Source: Planctomycetia bacterium
GTDB taxonomy: Bacteria; Planctomycetota; Phycisphaerae; UBA1845; UTPLA1
Direction of reading: 5' to 3'
Assembly: GCA_015075745.1 (NCBI GenBank)
Contig: JABTTW010000001.1
Location: 434,001-498,000, forward strand
Length of the DNA: 64,000 nucleotides
Shown: piece after piece, positions 27,308 to 36,273 of the stretch
Layout: each line of letters opens with the position of its first letter
Position numbering within the stretch: position 1 is the stretch's first letter
The notes under the pieces: model-generated
The model's database searches: none
Seen by the model: only the letters and a program-made list of their open reading frames with translations
What the model was told of the DNA's origin: nothing
Translations under genes and position numbers: made by a program

Positions 27308-28735
27308 GAGCTATAACCGAATTTCGTTGATGGTGGCGGGATAAAAAAAGGCGGCGTACTCTCGGGACTTGTTCGAGGTTCCGAGCCGCCCACGATGGGC
27401 AGAGGAGTACGCCGATGCAGGAGAGTAACGAGTCGATCGAGACGATTCCAGTCCCCAGCCGAGACGTTTTGACGGAGATTCTGCGGGACGGGGCCCAACG
27501 GCTCCTGGGCCAGGCGATCGAGGCGGAGGTCGATGGCTGGATCGAAGGGCACGCCGATCTGCGCGATCCGCAAGGCCGCCGGCAGGTGGTCAAGAACGGC
27601 CATCATCCCACCCGGACCCTCGTCACCGGCGTCGGGCCGGTGGAGGTGACGCAGCCGCGGGTGTGGGACCGTCGGATCGTCGGCCGCGGCGAGGCCGGCG
27701 AAGCGTTGGATGCAAATGGCCAGGCCGTGGAGCGGTTCTGTTCGTCGATTTTGCCGCCGTACCTGCGGAAGACGAAGGCCATCGAGGAGTTGATCCCCTG
27801 GCTGTACCTCAAGGGCATCAGCACCGGAGACTTCAGCGAGGCCCTGCAGGCGCTGGTCGGTCCCCAGGCGGCGGGGCTCAGCGCCACGACGATCACGCGT
27901 TTGATGACGAGTTGGCAGGACGAGTACCAGTCATGGAATCGCCGCTCCCTGGAAGGCAAGCACTACGTGTACCTCTGGGCGGATGGGATTCACTTCAACA
28001 TCCGCCTGGAGGAAGACCGGCAGTGCATTCTGGTGCTGATGGGCGCGAGGGCGGACGGCCGCAAGGAGCTGATCGCGGTGGTCGACGGCCATCGCGAGAG
28101 CGAGCAGTCGTGGTATTCGCTGCTGCTGGACTGCCAACAACGGGGCATGACGATCGACCCGAAGCTGGCCACGGCGGACGGAGCGCTGGGCTTCTGGGCG
28201 GCGCTGCCGAAGGTCTATTCGACGACCCGGGCGCAGCGCTGCTGGGTGCACAAGACGGCCAACGTGTTGGACAAGATGCCCAAGCGGGTGCAGACCGGCG
28301 CGAAGGCCAAGCTGCACGAGATCTGGATGGCGCCGACGCGGGAGAATGCGAACCAGGCGTTCGATCACTTCGTGGCCCACTACGCGGCCAAATACCCCGG
28401 CGCGGCCGAGTGCCTGGTGAAGGATCGCGAGGTGCTGCTGACGTTCTACGACTTCCCGGCCGAGCACTGGCGGCACCTGCGGACGACGAATCCGATCGAA
28501 AGTACGTTCGCCACGGTGCGGCTGCGTCACCGCCGGACCAAAGGCAACGGCAGTCGGATCGCGTGTCTGGCAATGGTGTTCAAGCTGTGCGAGTCCGCCG
28601 CGAACCACTGGCGGCTGCTCAATGGCGCGACGCTGCTTCCCGATGTCATCGCCGGTGTGAAGTTCGTCAATGGAGAAAAGGCCGAGAGAAACGCCGCCTG
28701 ATTACCGCGTCATCAACGAAATTTGACCATTACTC
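27308..28735 (+). mobile_element. IS256-family insertion sequence, copy 1
   Basis: A 1,428-bp element. The left end starts GAGCTATAACCGAATTTC and the right end, read inward, starts GAGTAATGGTCAAATTTC. They share a 25-bp imperfect terminal inverted repeat whose inner 13 bases, AATTTCGTTGATG, match exactly. It is flanked by an 8-bp direct duplication CGATCCGC at 27300-27307 and 28736-28743. It inserted in the zinc-finger end of the FHA gene, opposite to that gene's direction. An identical inverted copy lies at 46748-48175. Confidence 0.93.
27415..28701 (+). CDS. IS256-family (mutator-type) transposase, copy 1
   Basis: A 428-residue DDE transposase that cuts and pastes its own element. Catalytic residues by pattern are D190 (YLWADGIHF), D255 (ATADGALGF) and E362 (TTNPIESTFATVR), with the C-x2-H signature QRCWVHK (C276, H279) typical of IS256 transposases. 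The length is normal for the family and the frame is intact, so it is probably functional. The gene fills most of the IS, starting about 107 bases from the left end. The translated sequence is identical to that of copy 2. Confidence 0.95.
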   Translation: MQESNESIETIPVPSRDVLTEILRDGAQRLLGQAIEAEVDGWIEGHADLRDPQGRRQVVKNGHHPTRTLVTGVGPVEVTQPRVWDRRIVGRGEAGEALDANGQAVERFCSSILPPYLRKTKAIEELIPWLYLKGISTGDFSEALQALVGPQAAGLSATTITRLMTSWQDEYQSWNRRSLEGKHYVYLWADGIHFNIRLEEDRQCILVLMGARADGRKELIAVVDGHRESEQSWYSLLLDCQQRGMTIDPKLATADGALGFWAALPKVYSTTRAQRCWVHKTANVLDKMPKRVQTGAKAKLHEIWMAPTRENANQAFDHFVAHYAAKYPGAAECLVKDREVLLTFYDFPAEHWRHLRTTNPIESTFATVRLRHRRTKGNGSRIACLAMVFKLCESAANHWRLLNGATLLPDVIAGVKFVNGEKAERNAA

Positions 28736-30656
28736 CGATCCGCCCCTCTCCATGACATGTCTTGCATTCGGTCTCGACTCGCCGCTTGGCGGAAGTCGCC
28801 CCTTGTCCGCCGCCGCTGACCCATCTCGCCTTAACACCTTTACCATTGCACGGTTTACATTCCTGAAAGCCGGTTCCCTTGCAGGTCGTGTGCGTCTTTT
28901 GCCCCTGCCCATCACAACTTTTACAAACCCTGCTCTCCTTAGACTTCCCAATCCCCATGCACCGAGCACACGGAACGGCTCCCTGACCCCAGCATTGCGA
29001 ACACCCACGCTCGATTCTATTGATGTAGGGCTTCAGCTCGGAAGCTGATTCGCGAATGATTGCAGCTCGGCCCTTGTCCGAAGTAGATTCGGCCAATGTG
29101 CCTAGATCATCCAACGCAAGAATGAATTGGCCGTTTTTGAGCTTCGTGAGGCGAGTAATCGCACGCTGGAGTGATTTCTTGAAAGGACTCTCTGGATCCT
29201 GCGAGAAATCCATGGAATTAATATCCGCATTACATTGAGACTTTAATGCGTCTATTTTTCCCTTCTCGTCCTCGTCCTTTAACACCTGCTTGTAATAGAC
29301 CTCGACGAGACGCTGTGCACAATGCCCCTGAAGCACATTCATCGCCCAAAGTGGCTCACTGGCCTCCGGCACTAAAGATACAACCTGTTCCGTAATCTCG
29401 GGAAAATTCACATGCGCGCTGAGCGACTCGGGCAAAAACCCCCTTGCTTCCACGGTGAATTCCACTAGACCTGACTTTAGGCCAGAAACGACCTCAGAAG
29501 GTCCCGCGGGCGGAAGCCCGGCAAATCGAACAATACCCTCCGGGGGCAATCCGATGATCCTCAACCTCCCGCCGATTTTCTCTCTGAGTTCGTTCCCAAA
29601 TTCGTCAATTTCAGGACCTTTGTGCGGTCTATTGCGAGCTAATTCATAATTCTGAAGCGCTCCCTCAAAATCACCGGACGAGAGCGATTGCCTTGCTTTG
29701 GCGAACAAAGCCATTGCGGGTGCGTATTCCGCGGCCTCACGTGCTTCTGCCAAACGCTTTTCCAGTTTCTCGACCTGCCGTGTATCCTGAACAAACTCGT
29801 TGAGAGCCCTTGCATCCCGCAGTAACTCCTCTACCTTCTTTAGCCCTCCACTCTCTAGTTCCAGTTTCGCTTTTGCGAGTATTTCAGACCTTAGCCCCTC
29901 GGCTCCCTTGGCAATCGCAGCCTCCAATTCCGTGACTACCGAGATTTCGAGGCCCGCAAGCTGCGCCTGCCTAACTGCTTGAGCCGCTTCGCCAGGCTTG
30001 CTTTTCTGAAGCAACTCCTCAACTTTAGTTCGAGCGTCAGAAACCAGCGATGCATTCTCTCTGACTTTTTGTTCTGCAAGTGCCTTGCGTTCAGCACGAC
30101 TGCTGACGACATACCAAATTGATGCACCAATGAGCACGACGACCACGATGGACGAAATTACTACCTTCGCGAGCCATTGCCGATAGAATAGCCGCTCTAC
30201 CCAATCGGTTTTTTCGCGTTTACCCCCTGCCAGCGAATAGTCGCTAGCCGCATCCATCGCCACCCGAGCCCAATGCTTGTCATCCGGTCTACCAGAATTC
30301 CCCGAGCTAACCGCTACAATTTCGGAAATGTCCGCGGGAGACGGAGGAGGGCTGGCTGATGAAAAACGCTGTGAGTCAATATTCAGCCTAATCTTGGCCT
30401 TGCCGATGGTGATTGAGCCATTCTTACTCAGAAGCAGTTGGGTGATCCGCTCGTTGCCAAAAAATGTCCCGTTACGCGACGATAGATCACGAATCATGAT
30501 ACCATTGGGCTGCAACTTCAACTCACAGTGATGGCGCGATGCCTTTTCATCCGCCAATACCACGTCGTTGTCGCTCTCTCTCCCAATGCGGATTACCTGG
30601 CGATCCAAGACCATCGCAGTACTTTGGCCTGATTCCAAGACCTCGATCCGTACCAT

Positions 30657-31052
30657 GACGTAGCCCTCTTGCTCATTTGAAAGTGGTTACTCACACAACG
30701 TGATCTCCAATAGCGCCGGGTACTGTCGCAGCGCAAAATCCAAAAAATTACTTCTAATCATTGCCCCAAAGCCTCGACGCGGAGGTGAAAACGAGGCAGG
30801 CTGCCCGAACGGCGGGCAACGTGACTTAGAATCAGCATAAACGAGCGTTAGACGCCAAGTCAATTATGACGACTTACTCCTTTTCTGACCCGAATTGTGA
30901 GTGTCGGTTAGTGCCCAAAATAAAAACTACCGAAACGGCCCACGGAAGTCGTCTTAAGGCAATGATCAAATCTCGATAGTGGTCGTGTATTCCACTGACT
31001 GCGATTGGCTCGCGGATACGCCATCCGCCAACCATGCAGAACTACTTCACAG
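30657..31052. other. Intergenic region, no feature recognised
   Basis: About 400 bases between the start of the FHA gene and the end of the bactofilin gene. The promoter of the FHA gene should lie here. I see no convincing promoter boxes, terminator, repeat or small gene. Its composition is more AT-rich than the neighbouring genes. Confidence 0.4.
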
Positions 31053-31532
31053 CTACGGGTTCGCCGGGACGCGGATTTCCGCCGGGCGCGGGGCTGGGCG
31101 AACGATGCCGGGGCTGCCCTGGGGCGCGACGCGGGGCCCATCAGAAGAGGGCGAGGAGTTTTCGGACGGCATTGACCGTCGCGAAGCCGCTTCGGCCGCT
31201 GCCTGACCGACGATGACATTGCCGACGAAGATCGCCCCATCGTTGATCTCCAGCCGCGTCGTCCGCAGGTCGCCCTCGACCTTCGCGGTGGCGAGCAGAT
31301 GAAGCTTCTCAGATACGACGAGATTCCCCTTACACTCGCCCTCCACCTTGACGTTGGAGGCCTCGACATTCGCCGAGATCTTCGCGCCTTCGGCGACGTG
31401 CAGGGTGCCCTTGGACTTGATATGGCCGTCGAAGCCGCCCTCGATCCGGACGCCCTTCTCGAATGACAGTTCGCCCTTGAACTTCGCGTCCGGCCCGATG
31501 ACTGTGGGAAATTCACCGTTCATGTCGGCCAT
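31053..31532 (-). CDS. Bactofilin (polymer-forming cytoskeletal protein)
   Basis: A 159-residue protein. Residues about 8-110 show the repeating beta-helical strands of bactofilin: TVIGPDAKFKGELSFEKGVR followed by IEGGFDGHIKSKGTLHVAEG, with hydrophobic-glycine periodicity every 18 or so residues. The C-terminal 45 residues are Pro/Ala/Ser-rich and probably disordered. Bactofilins form filaments at the membrane and organise cell shape, stalks or polysaccharide machinery. GGAGG lies about 10 bases before the ATG at 31532. It stands upstream of the FHA gene on the same strand with a 400-base gap. Confidence 0.9.
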   Translation of the reverse strand: MADMNGEFPTVIGPDAKFKGELSFEKGVRIEGGFDGHIKSKGTLHVAEGAKISANVEASNVKVEGECKGNLVVSEKLHLLATAKVEGDLRTTRLEINDGAIFVGNVIVGQAAAEAASRRSMPSENSSPSSDGPRVAPQGSPGIVRPAPRPAEIRVPANP

Positions 31533-31997
31533 GATTCCATATCCTCCAAGACCCCGCCGCAGGGGGCAATTATCCGTTCAAGAATGCCTACCTTGGTTTT
31601 GAACCGCCCCTCCGTGGAGACGAGAAAGTATAACGACCACCCTGTAAAAAACAAACAAACCTCGTCACCGAGCGATCGCGCCATTGCCCTTGCCTGCCAA
31701 TGCTCAGAACGAGGCCGGCGGCATGACTTTACGATCCATTGCTTCCTGTGATTTTTCTTTCGACTGGATCGAGAATCCGGCCCATGCACAGCAGATCGCC
31801 TCCCTTTCGAGCCACAAACCGGCAATCCAGGGATCAGCATCAGCACCTTGCCGAGGGGCTGTGAATTCTTGGGGCTCCGCGTTTCCCCTGCCTGGGCCGG
31901 CCGCCGACCGCGTCGGTTTCTCGCCGGCGTCGTGATCCGCGCCTCGCAGGTCAGCAAACGGTGCTTTCCGGCCGAACAAGAGGCGCGGGCAGCGCAA

Positions 31998-32023
31998 AAT
32001 CGAAGGTGACATAAGGTGACACA
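31998..32023 (-). repeat. Dispersed repeat A, copy 2
   Basis: Exact reverse complement of 16018-16043 over 26 bases, again containing two GTCACCTT units on the minus strand. Confidence 0.8.
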
Positions 32024-32099
32024 CGCAATTTTTTTCGTTTGCAACTCTTGTGGCGGGCATGTGTTGGGGCGCTTCGCGTTTTGGGTGGTTTTTGGGGAC

Positions 32100-32132
32100 A
32101 AACGTCGAAAAGTCGAAACGTCGAAACGTCGA
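32100..32132 (-). repeat. Dispersed repeat B, copy 2
   Basis: Thirty-three bases identical to the reverse complement of most of 16223-16257 (iterated TTTCGACG). Relative to repeat A its order is swapped compared with the 16-kb site, so the two motifs did not move as one rigid block. Confidence 0.8.
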
Positions 32133-32341
32133 GATTCCGAAATTCCGAAGACCCCGGGGACCTGAGGGGCGAGGCTGTAGGCTGCAGGTTTGGGGGTTGA
32201 GGCTTGCGGTTGGGATTGTCGGTACCGGGGACATCGGGCACTACCTCGCGGGGTGTGGGTGGATTGATCTCCATGTATCAAATCTTGCTCGGTGTGCGCG
32301 CGGAATGGGGGCCGCTGGTGGATGATGAACCGCCCGGACTG

Positions 32342-32442
32342 AAGTCCGGGGCTCTTCGAAGTCGGGGGCTCTTCGGGATCCGGGGCTCGTCGAAGTCCGG
32401 GCGCTTCTAAGTCCGGGGATCTTTGGGGTCCGGGGATCGTTG
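32342..32442 (+). repeat. Six tandem 17-bp repeats
   Basis: Six degenerate units close to AAGTCCGGGGCTCTTCG begin at 32342, 32359, 32376, 32393 (16 bp), 32409 and 32426. They lie just downstream of the convergent beta-helix gene's stop side and in no credible gene. Confidence 0.8.
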
Positions 32443-32453
32443 TTGGGGGAGGG

Positions 32454-34094
32454 TTACGGGGTGGTTGCTGAGAGGATTGCGGCGATGAAGGCGGGTATAT
32501 CGAGGGCGTTTACGGTGGTGTCCTGGTTGAGATCGGCGGATTCGACGGGGCAGCTGGGGTAGGCTTGGGCGAAGGCCTCGGCGTCGATGAGGGCCAGGAC
32601 GAAGGCGGGCACGTCGTCGTCGTCACAGTCATCGTCGCAGTCGATGTCGGCATTGCACGAAGGTATCCGCTCAAAAGCACCTACGTCGGAGGCTGCGCCG
32701 GCGATTGTTCGCGTCATGCTGGATTGATGCTTCACGTATTGCCGCGTGACCGCGCCGTCGACGGCGACGGTTGGGTGGAGCGCGGTTGCGGCGTCGACGC
32801 AGGCCGAACTCGATGTCAGCGTGAAGTCCTGCCCCGCTTCGTTCGTAAAGCCCGGCGACGCGCCGAGGATCTGCGTGCCGTCGTTGTTGATGACGCCGGA
32901 AAGGCCGCCGAATGCGCCGACCCAGCCCGGCTTGATCCAATTGTGGGAGAGGTCGAGGACGCCGGTGGCGTCGAGCATGGCGAATTCGCTGCCGGGGGTG
33001 GTGACGTAGAGGATGTTGTTTCTGGCGTCGCAGTGTTCGTCGTTGGTGGAGAGGCGCACGAGCGTTGTTCGATCGGTTCGGGTGGAGACCAGCGTGTTGT
33101 GATAGAAGAAGAGATCGCCCTTGCGATAGTCGCCTGTTGTGCCGCTGTCGCCGCCGTAGTGGATGATCTGGCGGTTGCCTGCGCCGGCCGGCTCGATGAG
33201 GACGTTGCCGTAAACATCGGTGCGGCGATAAGTCGGATGGTCGCGGATGAGGGTGCTGTCTTCGGCGTCGACGAGGTCCAACTGTCGATTGCCGCCCTCG
33301 ATCCAGTTGTAGCGGACGACGAGGCCGGCGGAGCGATCCTTGAGATTGTTGCCGCCGGCGCCTGAGGCGAGGGGGCCGAAGCGGTTGAACTGATAGACGA
33401 TGCCGATGGCGGCGGTGTAGGTGTTGTGCTCGAAGATGCTGCCGCTGTTGCCGTTGGAATGGATGTAATTGTTTTCGATGAGGATGTCGCGGGAGATATC
33501 CTCGTCGAAGGAACTGACGAAAATGCCGTTGCCGCTGTCGCGGATGATGCAGTCACGAATGGTGATGTGCTCGCCGAGCTCGACGTGAATGGCCGCGGCG
33601 TTGAGTGAGTAGGTCTGCACCTGGCCGGTGTCGCCGGTGAAGGTGTTGGGCGGGCGGGCTCCGCGGATGTCGAGGCCTTCGATGAGAATCCACTGGGCCA
33701 TATCGTTTGTCGGGGTGTTTGAACCGCCGACCTTGATGACGGAGCGGGCTTCGTTCCAGTAGTTGAGGGGCGCGGGGGTGGTTGCGTTTTGGCCGTCGAT
33801 GATCGGGCGCTGGCCGGAGGGGCCTGGGACGCCGCGCACGCTGATTGGAAGAGAGGCAGTGCCCTGGCGGCCGATGACCCACTTCTCGTTGTATGGGGCG
33901 GCGCGCCAGTGGATCCAGACTGTGTCGCCGGGGGAGAGCGTGTGCCACGGAACGGCGCCGATTGATGAAAACGGCTGACTCGTGCCGACGTGAAAGTCGG
34001 CGGCGCGGGCGGCGGTGAATGTGCCGAAGAGAGCGCAGATGCAGATTGAATGCGCAATGGCGCGAACGAGTGGGAGTGATTGAATGGTGCGCAC
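32454..34094 (-). CDS. Secreted right-handed beta-helix protein with dockerin-like tail
   Basis: A 546-residue exported protein. The signal peptide ends near AARAADFHVG. The body reads as a parallel beta-helix of the pectate-lyase/NosD type: PIIDGQNATTPAPLNYWNEA, ILIEGLDIRGARPPNTFTG, ITIRDCIIRDSGNGIFVSSF and ILIENNYIHSNGNSGSIFEH. Such proteins often bind or cut polysaccharides. The last 60 residues form a dockerin-like calcium module (CNADIDCDDDCDDDDVPAFV, later SADLNQDTTVNALDIPAFIA), a common planctomycete cell-surface tail. No catalytic motif is clear, so enzymatic activity is uncertain. Confidence 0.8.
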   Translation of the reverse strand: MRTIQSLPLVRAIAHSICICALFGTFTAARAADFHVGTSQPFSSIGAVPWHTLSPGDTVWIHWRAAPYNEKWVIGRQGTASLPISVRGVPGPSGQRPIIDGQNATTPAPLNYWNEARSVIKVGGSNTPTNDMAQWILIEGLDIRGARPPNTFTGDTGQVQTYSLNAAAIHVELGEHITIRDCIIRDSGNGIFVSSFDEDISRDILIENNYIHSNGNSGSIFEHNTYTAAIGIVYQFNRFGPLASGAGGNNLKDRSAGLVVRYNWIEGGNRQLDLVDAEDSTLIRDHPTYRRTDVYGNVLIEPAGAGNRQIIHYGGDSGTTGDYRKGDLFFYHNTLVSTRTDRTTLVRLSTNDEHCDARNNILYVTTPGSEFAMLDATGVLDLSHNWIKPGWVGAFGGLSGVINNDGTQILGASPGFTNEAGQDFTLTSSSACVDAATALHPTVAVDGAVTRQYVKHQSSMTRTIAGAASDVGAFERIPSCNADIDCDDDCDDDDVPAFVLALIDAEAFAQAYPSCPVESADLNQDTTVNALDIPAFIAAILSATTP

Positions 34095-34366
34095 CGGCGT
34101 GGTCCTCGCGCGAGGGAGGGATGCGCGAGGATTGTACGAGGAAGACGCGGAGGCGGCGACGATTGAGCGTGAACCGGTAATGCGGTGCCCCTAATTCGCT
34201 CGACCGTCAGCAAACGCCAAAGCGCGGCTGGTCGTCGCAGTCCAAGCGGCTGTCAATTTGAGTCTGATTGTGGCTCTGCGACCGTCTCGAAGAAAGTTAC
34301 TGCGATGTCTTGTCGGCCGCTGCCTCAATTGTTCAAGCACGGCCGAGGGTTCATGCGTACGGCCTG

Positions 34367-35539
34367 CTATCTCGATCGCCTTCTCCGCCAGACGACGACT
34401 ACGACCGACGTGACAACGACCCAGATCACGCTGCCGCCCACTAGAAACTGCACCATCGTCGCCAGCGTGCCGGTCATGAAGTCCACGCCGCTGTACCAAC
34501 CCGCGCTTATTCGCTCGCCGAAAGAGCCGGAGAGCCAATTCCCTCGGCTTGCGCTTGCGTCCGAAGAGCGTATCTGTACCAGAATCGTGGCCAGGTCCGT
34601 CAGTCCCGCGAGCCCCTCGCGCTGCCCCACCAGACGCTCAATCTCTCCGCGCACCTCCTTGAGCTTCTCGCGCAGTTGAATCACGTCCGAAAGGGGTGCG
34701 TCCTTTCGCTCATCGAGCAACTTGAGCAATTCTTGCTCGATACGGCGTTCGTTGCGCAGCCGGGCCTCCAGATCAATGACCTGCTCGGTCACGTCGCGAC
34801 CGGTCTGCCCCTCCGTATCCACCGTGGCAAGCTCTCGAAGCCCGTTCATCGCGTCTGGCAACCGGGCGGAGGCGACGCACAGGGTCATGCTGGCGAAAGC
34901 GTCGGTGCCCGAGCCGTACAGCGATGACTCCTTGACGTACTCGCCCAGTTCAGGCTGCACCGATAGTCGGGCCTTGAGATAGACGGCGCGCACATCATTG
35001 GTCCTCAGCTCGATATTCGCATTGCGGATGACGTGCCGGTTCGTGATCGGTCTGGAAGTTTCCGCGAGCGACGATGCGGGGACTGACGGAGTACCTGCCG
35101 CCGATTGACTATCAAGCGTGGGACCGGCCATTTCCACATCTGTCGTGGACGGCGAAAAAAACTGCCGTGGCAGAGCGCTCGAAGATCCAGCGTATGGCCA
35201 AGAGCCGGACTCACCTTGCTGGTAAACATACATGGCCTGTCCAACGCCTTTGAGATCGGCGGTGAGACGCGGACTCTTTCGCGCTCGGTCACGCGCTGGA
35301 GCGGTCGAGAGTTGCGGGACGAGATTGACCACCACCGCCGACAGAATCAAGACCGCCGCCGCCGAGATTCCAACGGTCATCGGCGAGAATCTGCGTCCCC
35401 GAAGCCTGCCGAAGTTACCGCGACTCGCGCGCAGGCCGGTCGAAGCGAGCGCCCTGCGCCACTGGCCCGCTTCGCGAGCGTCCCACTTCGTAAGGTCGCG
35501 TAGAGCGGCATTCAGCTCCGTATTGTCGTTAGTCGTCAT
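34367..35539 (-). CDS. DUF4349 membrane protein, probable anti-sigma partner
   Basis: A 390-residue protein. An N-terminal cytoplasmic segment of about 50 residues precedes a membrane helix (MTVGISAAAVLILSAVVVNL, near 53-72). The extracytoplasmic part contains RNANIELRTNDVRAVYLKAR, a coiled coil (RNERRIEQELLKLLDERKDA) and LTDLATILVQI, the signature of DUF4349, and a second helix ends the protein (GSVIWVVVTSVVVVVWRRRR). Its start overlaps the ECF sigma factor stop by ATGA. This coupling and the short N-terminal cytoplasmic part suggest an anti-sigma factor role, though no zinc-binding zf-HC2 motif is present. Confidence 0.72.
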   Translation of the reverse strand: MTTNDNTELNAALRDLTKWDAREAGQWRRALASTGLRASRGNFGRLRGRRFSPMTVGISAAAVLILSAVVVNLVPQLSTAPARDRARKSPRLTADLKGVGQAMYVYQQGESGSWPYAGSSSALPRQFFSPSTTDVEMAGPTLDSQSAAGTPSVPASSLAETSRPITNRHVIRNANIELRTNDVRAVYLKARLSVQPELGEYVKESSLYGSGTDAFASMTLCVASARLPDAMNGLRELATVDTEGQTGRDVTEQVIDLEARLRNERRIEQELLKLLDERKDAPLSDVIQLREKLKEVRGEIERLVGQREGLAGLTDLATILVQIRSSDASASRGNWLSGSFGERISAGWYSGVDFMTGTLATMVQFLVGGSVIWVVVTSVVVVVWRRRRSR

Positions 35540-36096
35540 CGGTCCATCTCCAGGGACAGCATTGCTCGCAGTGCCTCAAGCGCCGCGTGGAGTCGGGACT
35601 TCACCGTGCCAATCGGAATTCCAAGGACGTCCGCCGCCTCCTCATGCGTCAGCCCTTCGTGGTAGCAGAGCAGAATCACTTCTCGCTTTTCGTCGGCGAG
35701 CCTGCCGACCGCATCTCGCAAGGTAAACGCTCGCTCGCTCCTTATGGCGTCGTCTTCGACGCTCCGCGTTGACTCAATCGAGCTCCCTTCGCATGACGCG
35801 TCCGACGTTTTTTCCCGACGCCCCGCGATGGCGGTGTGCAGGCTCCGGCATTGATTCATCACGATCTGGTACAGCCATGTCTTCGCCTGGCATTGACCGT
35901 TGAAGCCTGCGGCGAAACGAATCACGCGGACCCACGACTCCTGAACCGCGTCTCTGGCAAGGTCACGGCGGCCGCCCATCATTCCCATCGCAACGCCGAG
36001 CAGTTGTCTTTCGTAACGGCGCGCCAGCTCCTCCAGCGCCCGGCCGTGGCCCTGACCAAGCTCCCGAAGCAGTGTTTCGTCGCTCTTGTCTTGCAT
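35536..36096 (-). CDS. ECF RNA polymerase sigma factor
   Basis: About 186 residues starting MQDKSDETLLRELGQGHGRA. Region 2 is ELARRYERQLLGVAMGMMGG then AVQESWVRVIRFA, and region 4 shows REVILLCYHEGLTHEEAADVLGI followed by PIGTVKSRLHAALEALRAML, the standard sigma-70 family HTH. This is an extracytoplasmic-function factor that redirects RNA polymerase. The start at 36096 has GAGGG about 9 bases upstream; an ATG at 36126 is an alternative, and a frame to 36258 is unsupported. The gene is translationally coupled to the DUF4349 membrane protein, its likely regulator. Targets are unknown, but adjacent secreted proteins are candidates. Confidence 0.88.
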   Translation of the reverse strand: MQDKSDETLLRELGQGHGRALEELARRYERQLLGVAMGMMGGRRDLARDAVQESWVRVIRFAAGFNGQCQAKTWLYQIVMNQCRSLHTAIAGRREKTSDASCEGSSIESTRSVEDDAIRSERAFTLRDAVGRLADEKREVILLCYHEGLTHEEAADVLGIPIGTVKSRLHAALEALRAMLSLEMDR

Positions 36097-36273
36097 TGCC
36101 CGGCGGCCCTCGGCTGCGTCCCGCATGATTAGACCGATCGGAGGCCCGTTTGGTTCGCGCGATAGGGAAAAATCGCAGAATCGATCGACCGATTCGCGTG
36201 ATCGGCCCGCCACGCTGCGATTGGATCGCGGAAATGCCACCCGATGGCCCAAATCCATTCCATGGATGGCTCG

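Larger units (their letters stand above)
27088..30656 (-). pseudogene. FHA-transmembrane-DnaJ-type zinc-finger protein, split by IS256 element
   Basis: The gene reads 30656 to 28744, is broken by the IS (27308-28735) and resumes at 27307 to 27088. Removing the IS and one 8-bp target copy (27308-28743) leaves 2,133 bases, an exact frame of about 710 residues. The first 95 residues are an FHA domain (VIRIGRESDNDVVLADEKAS, SRNGTFF), which binds phosphothreonine. A membrane helix follows near residue 165-188 (KVVISSIVVVVLIGASIWYV), then a long coiled-coil-like helical part, a PEGA-like beta domain (near 360-430) and a C-terminal DnaJ-type zinc-finger region with about ten CxxCxGxG-like motifs (CSQC, CARC, CKSC, CKPC, CKTC, CRGC, CSKC, CTAC, CSLC). 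The insertion truncates the last zinc repeats, so the product is probably altered rather than absent. The function is unknown; a phosphorylation-responsive membrane scaffold is possible. Confidence 0.8.
31533..32453. other. Gene-free region with repeats
   Basis: About 920 bases between bactofilin and the beta-helix gene. The only long frame (minus strand, about 250 codons) lacks a recognisable domain, spans repeat DNA and has no ribosome site, so I reject it. The stretch holds second copies of dispersed repeats A and B and a 17-bp tandem series at 32342-32442. Confidence 0.5.

Noticed and set aside
28713..28735. Natural end of the FHA protein at 28713.
   Set aside because: Its last codons (GVMVKFR) come from the IS end. 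The target duplication shows the true frame continues into 27307-27088.
31520..32281. Minus-strand frame of about 253 codons before bactofilin.
   Set aside because: Spans dispersed repeats, has no domain, signal peptide or ribosome site and a composition typical of noncoding DNA.
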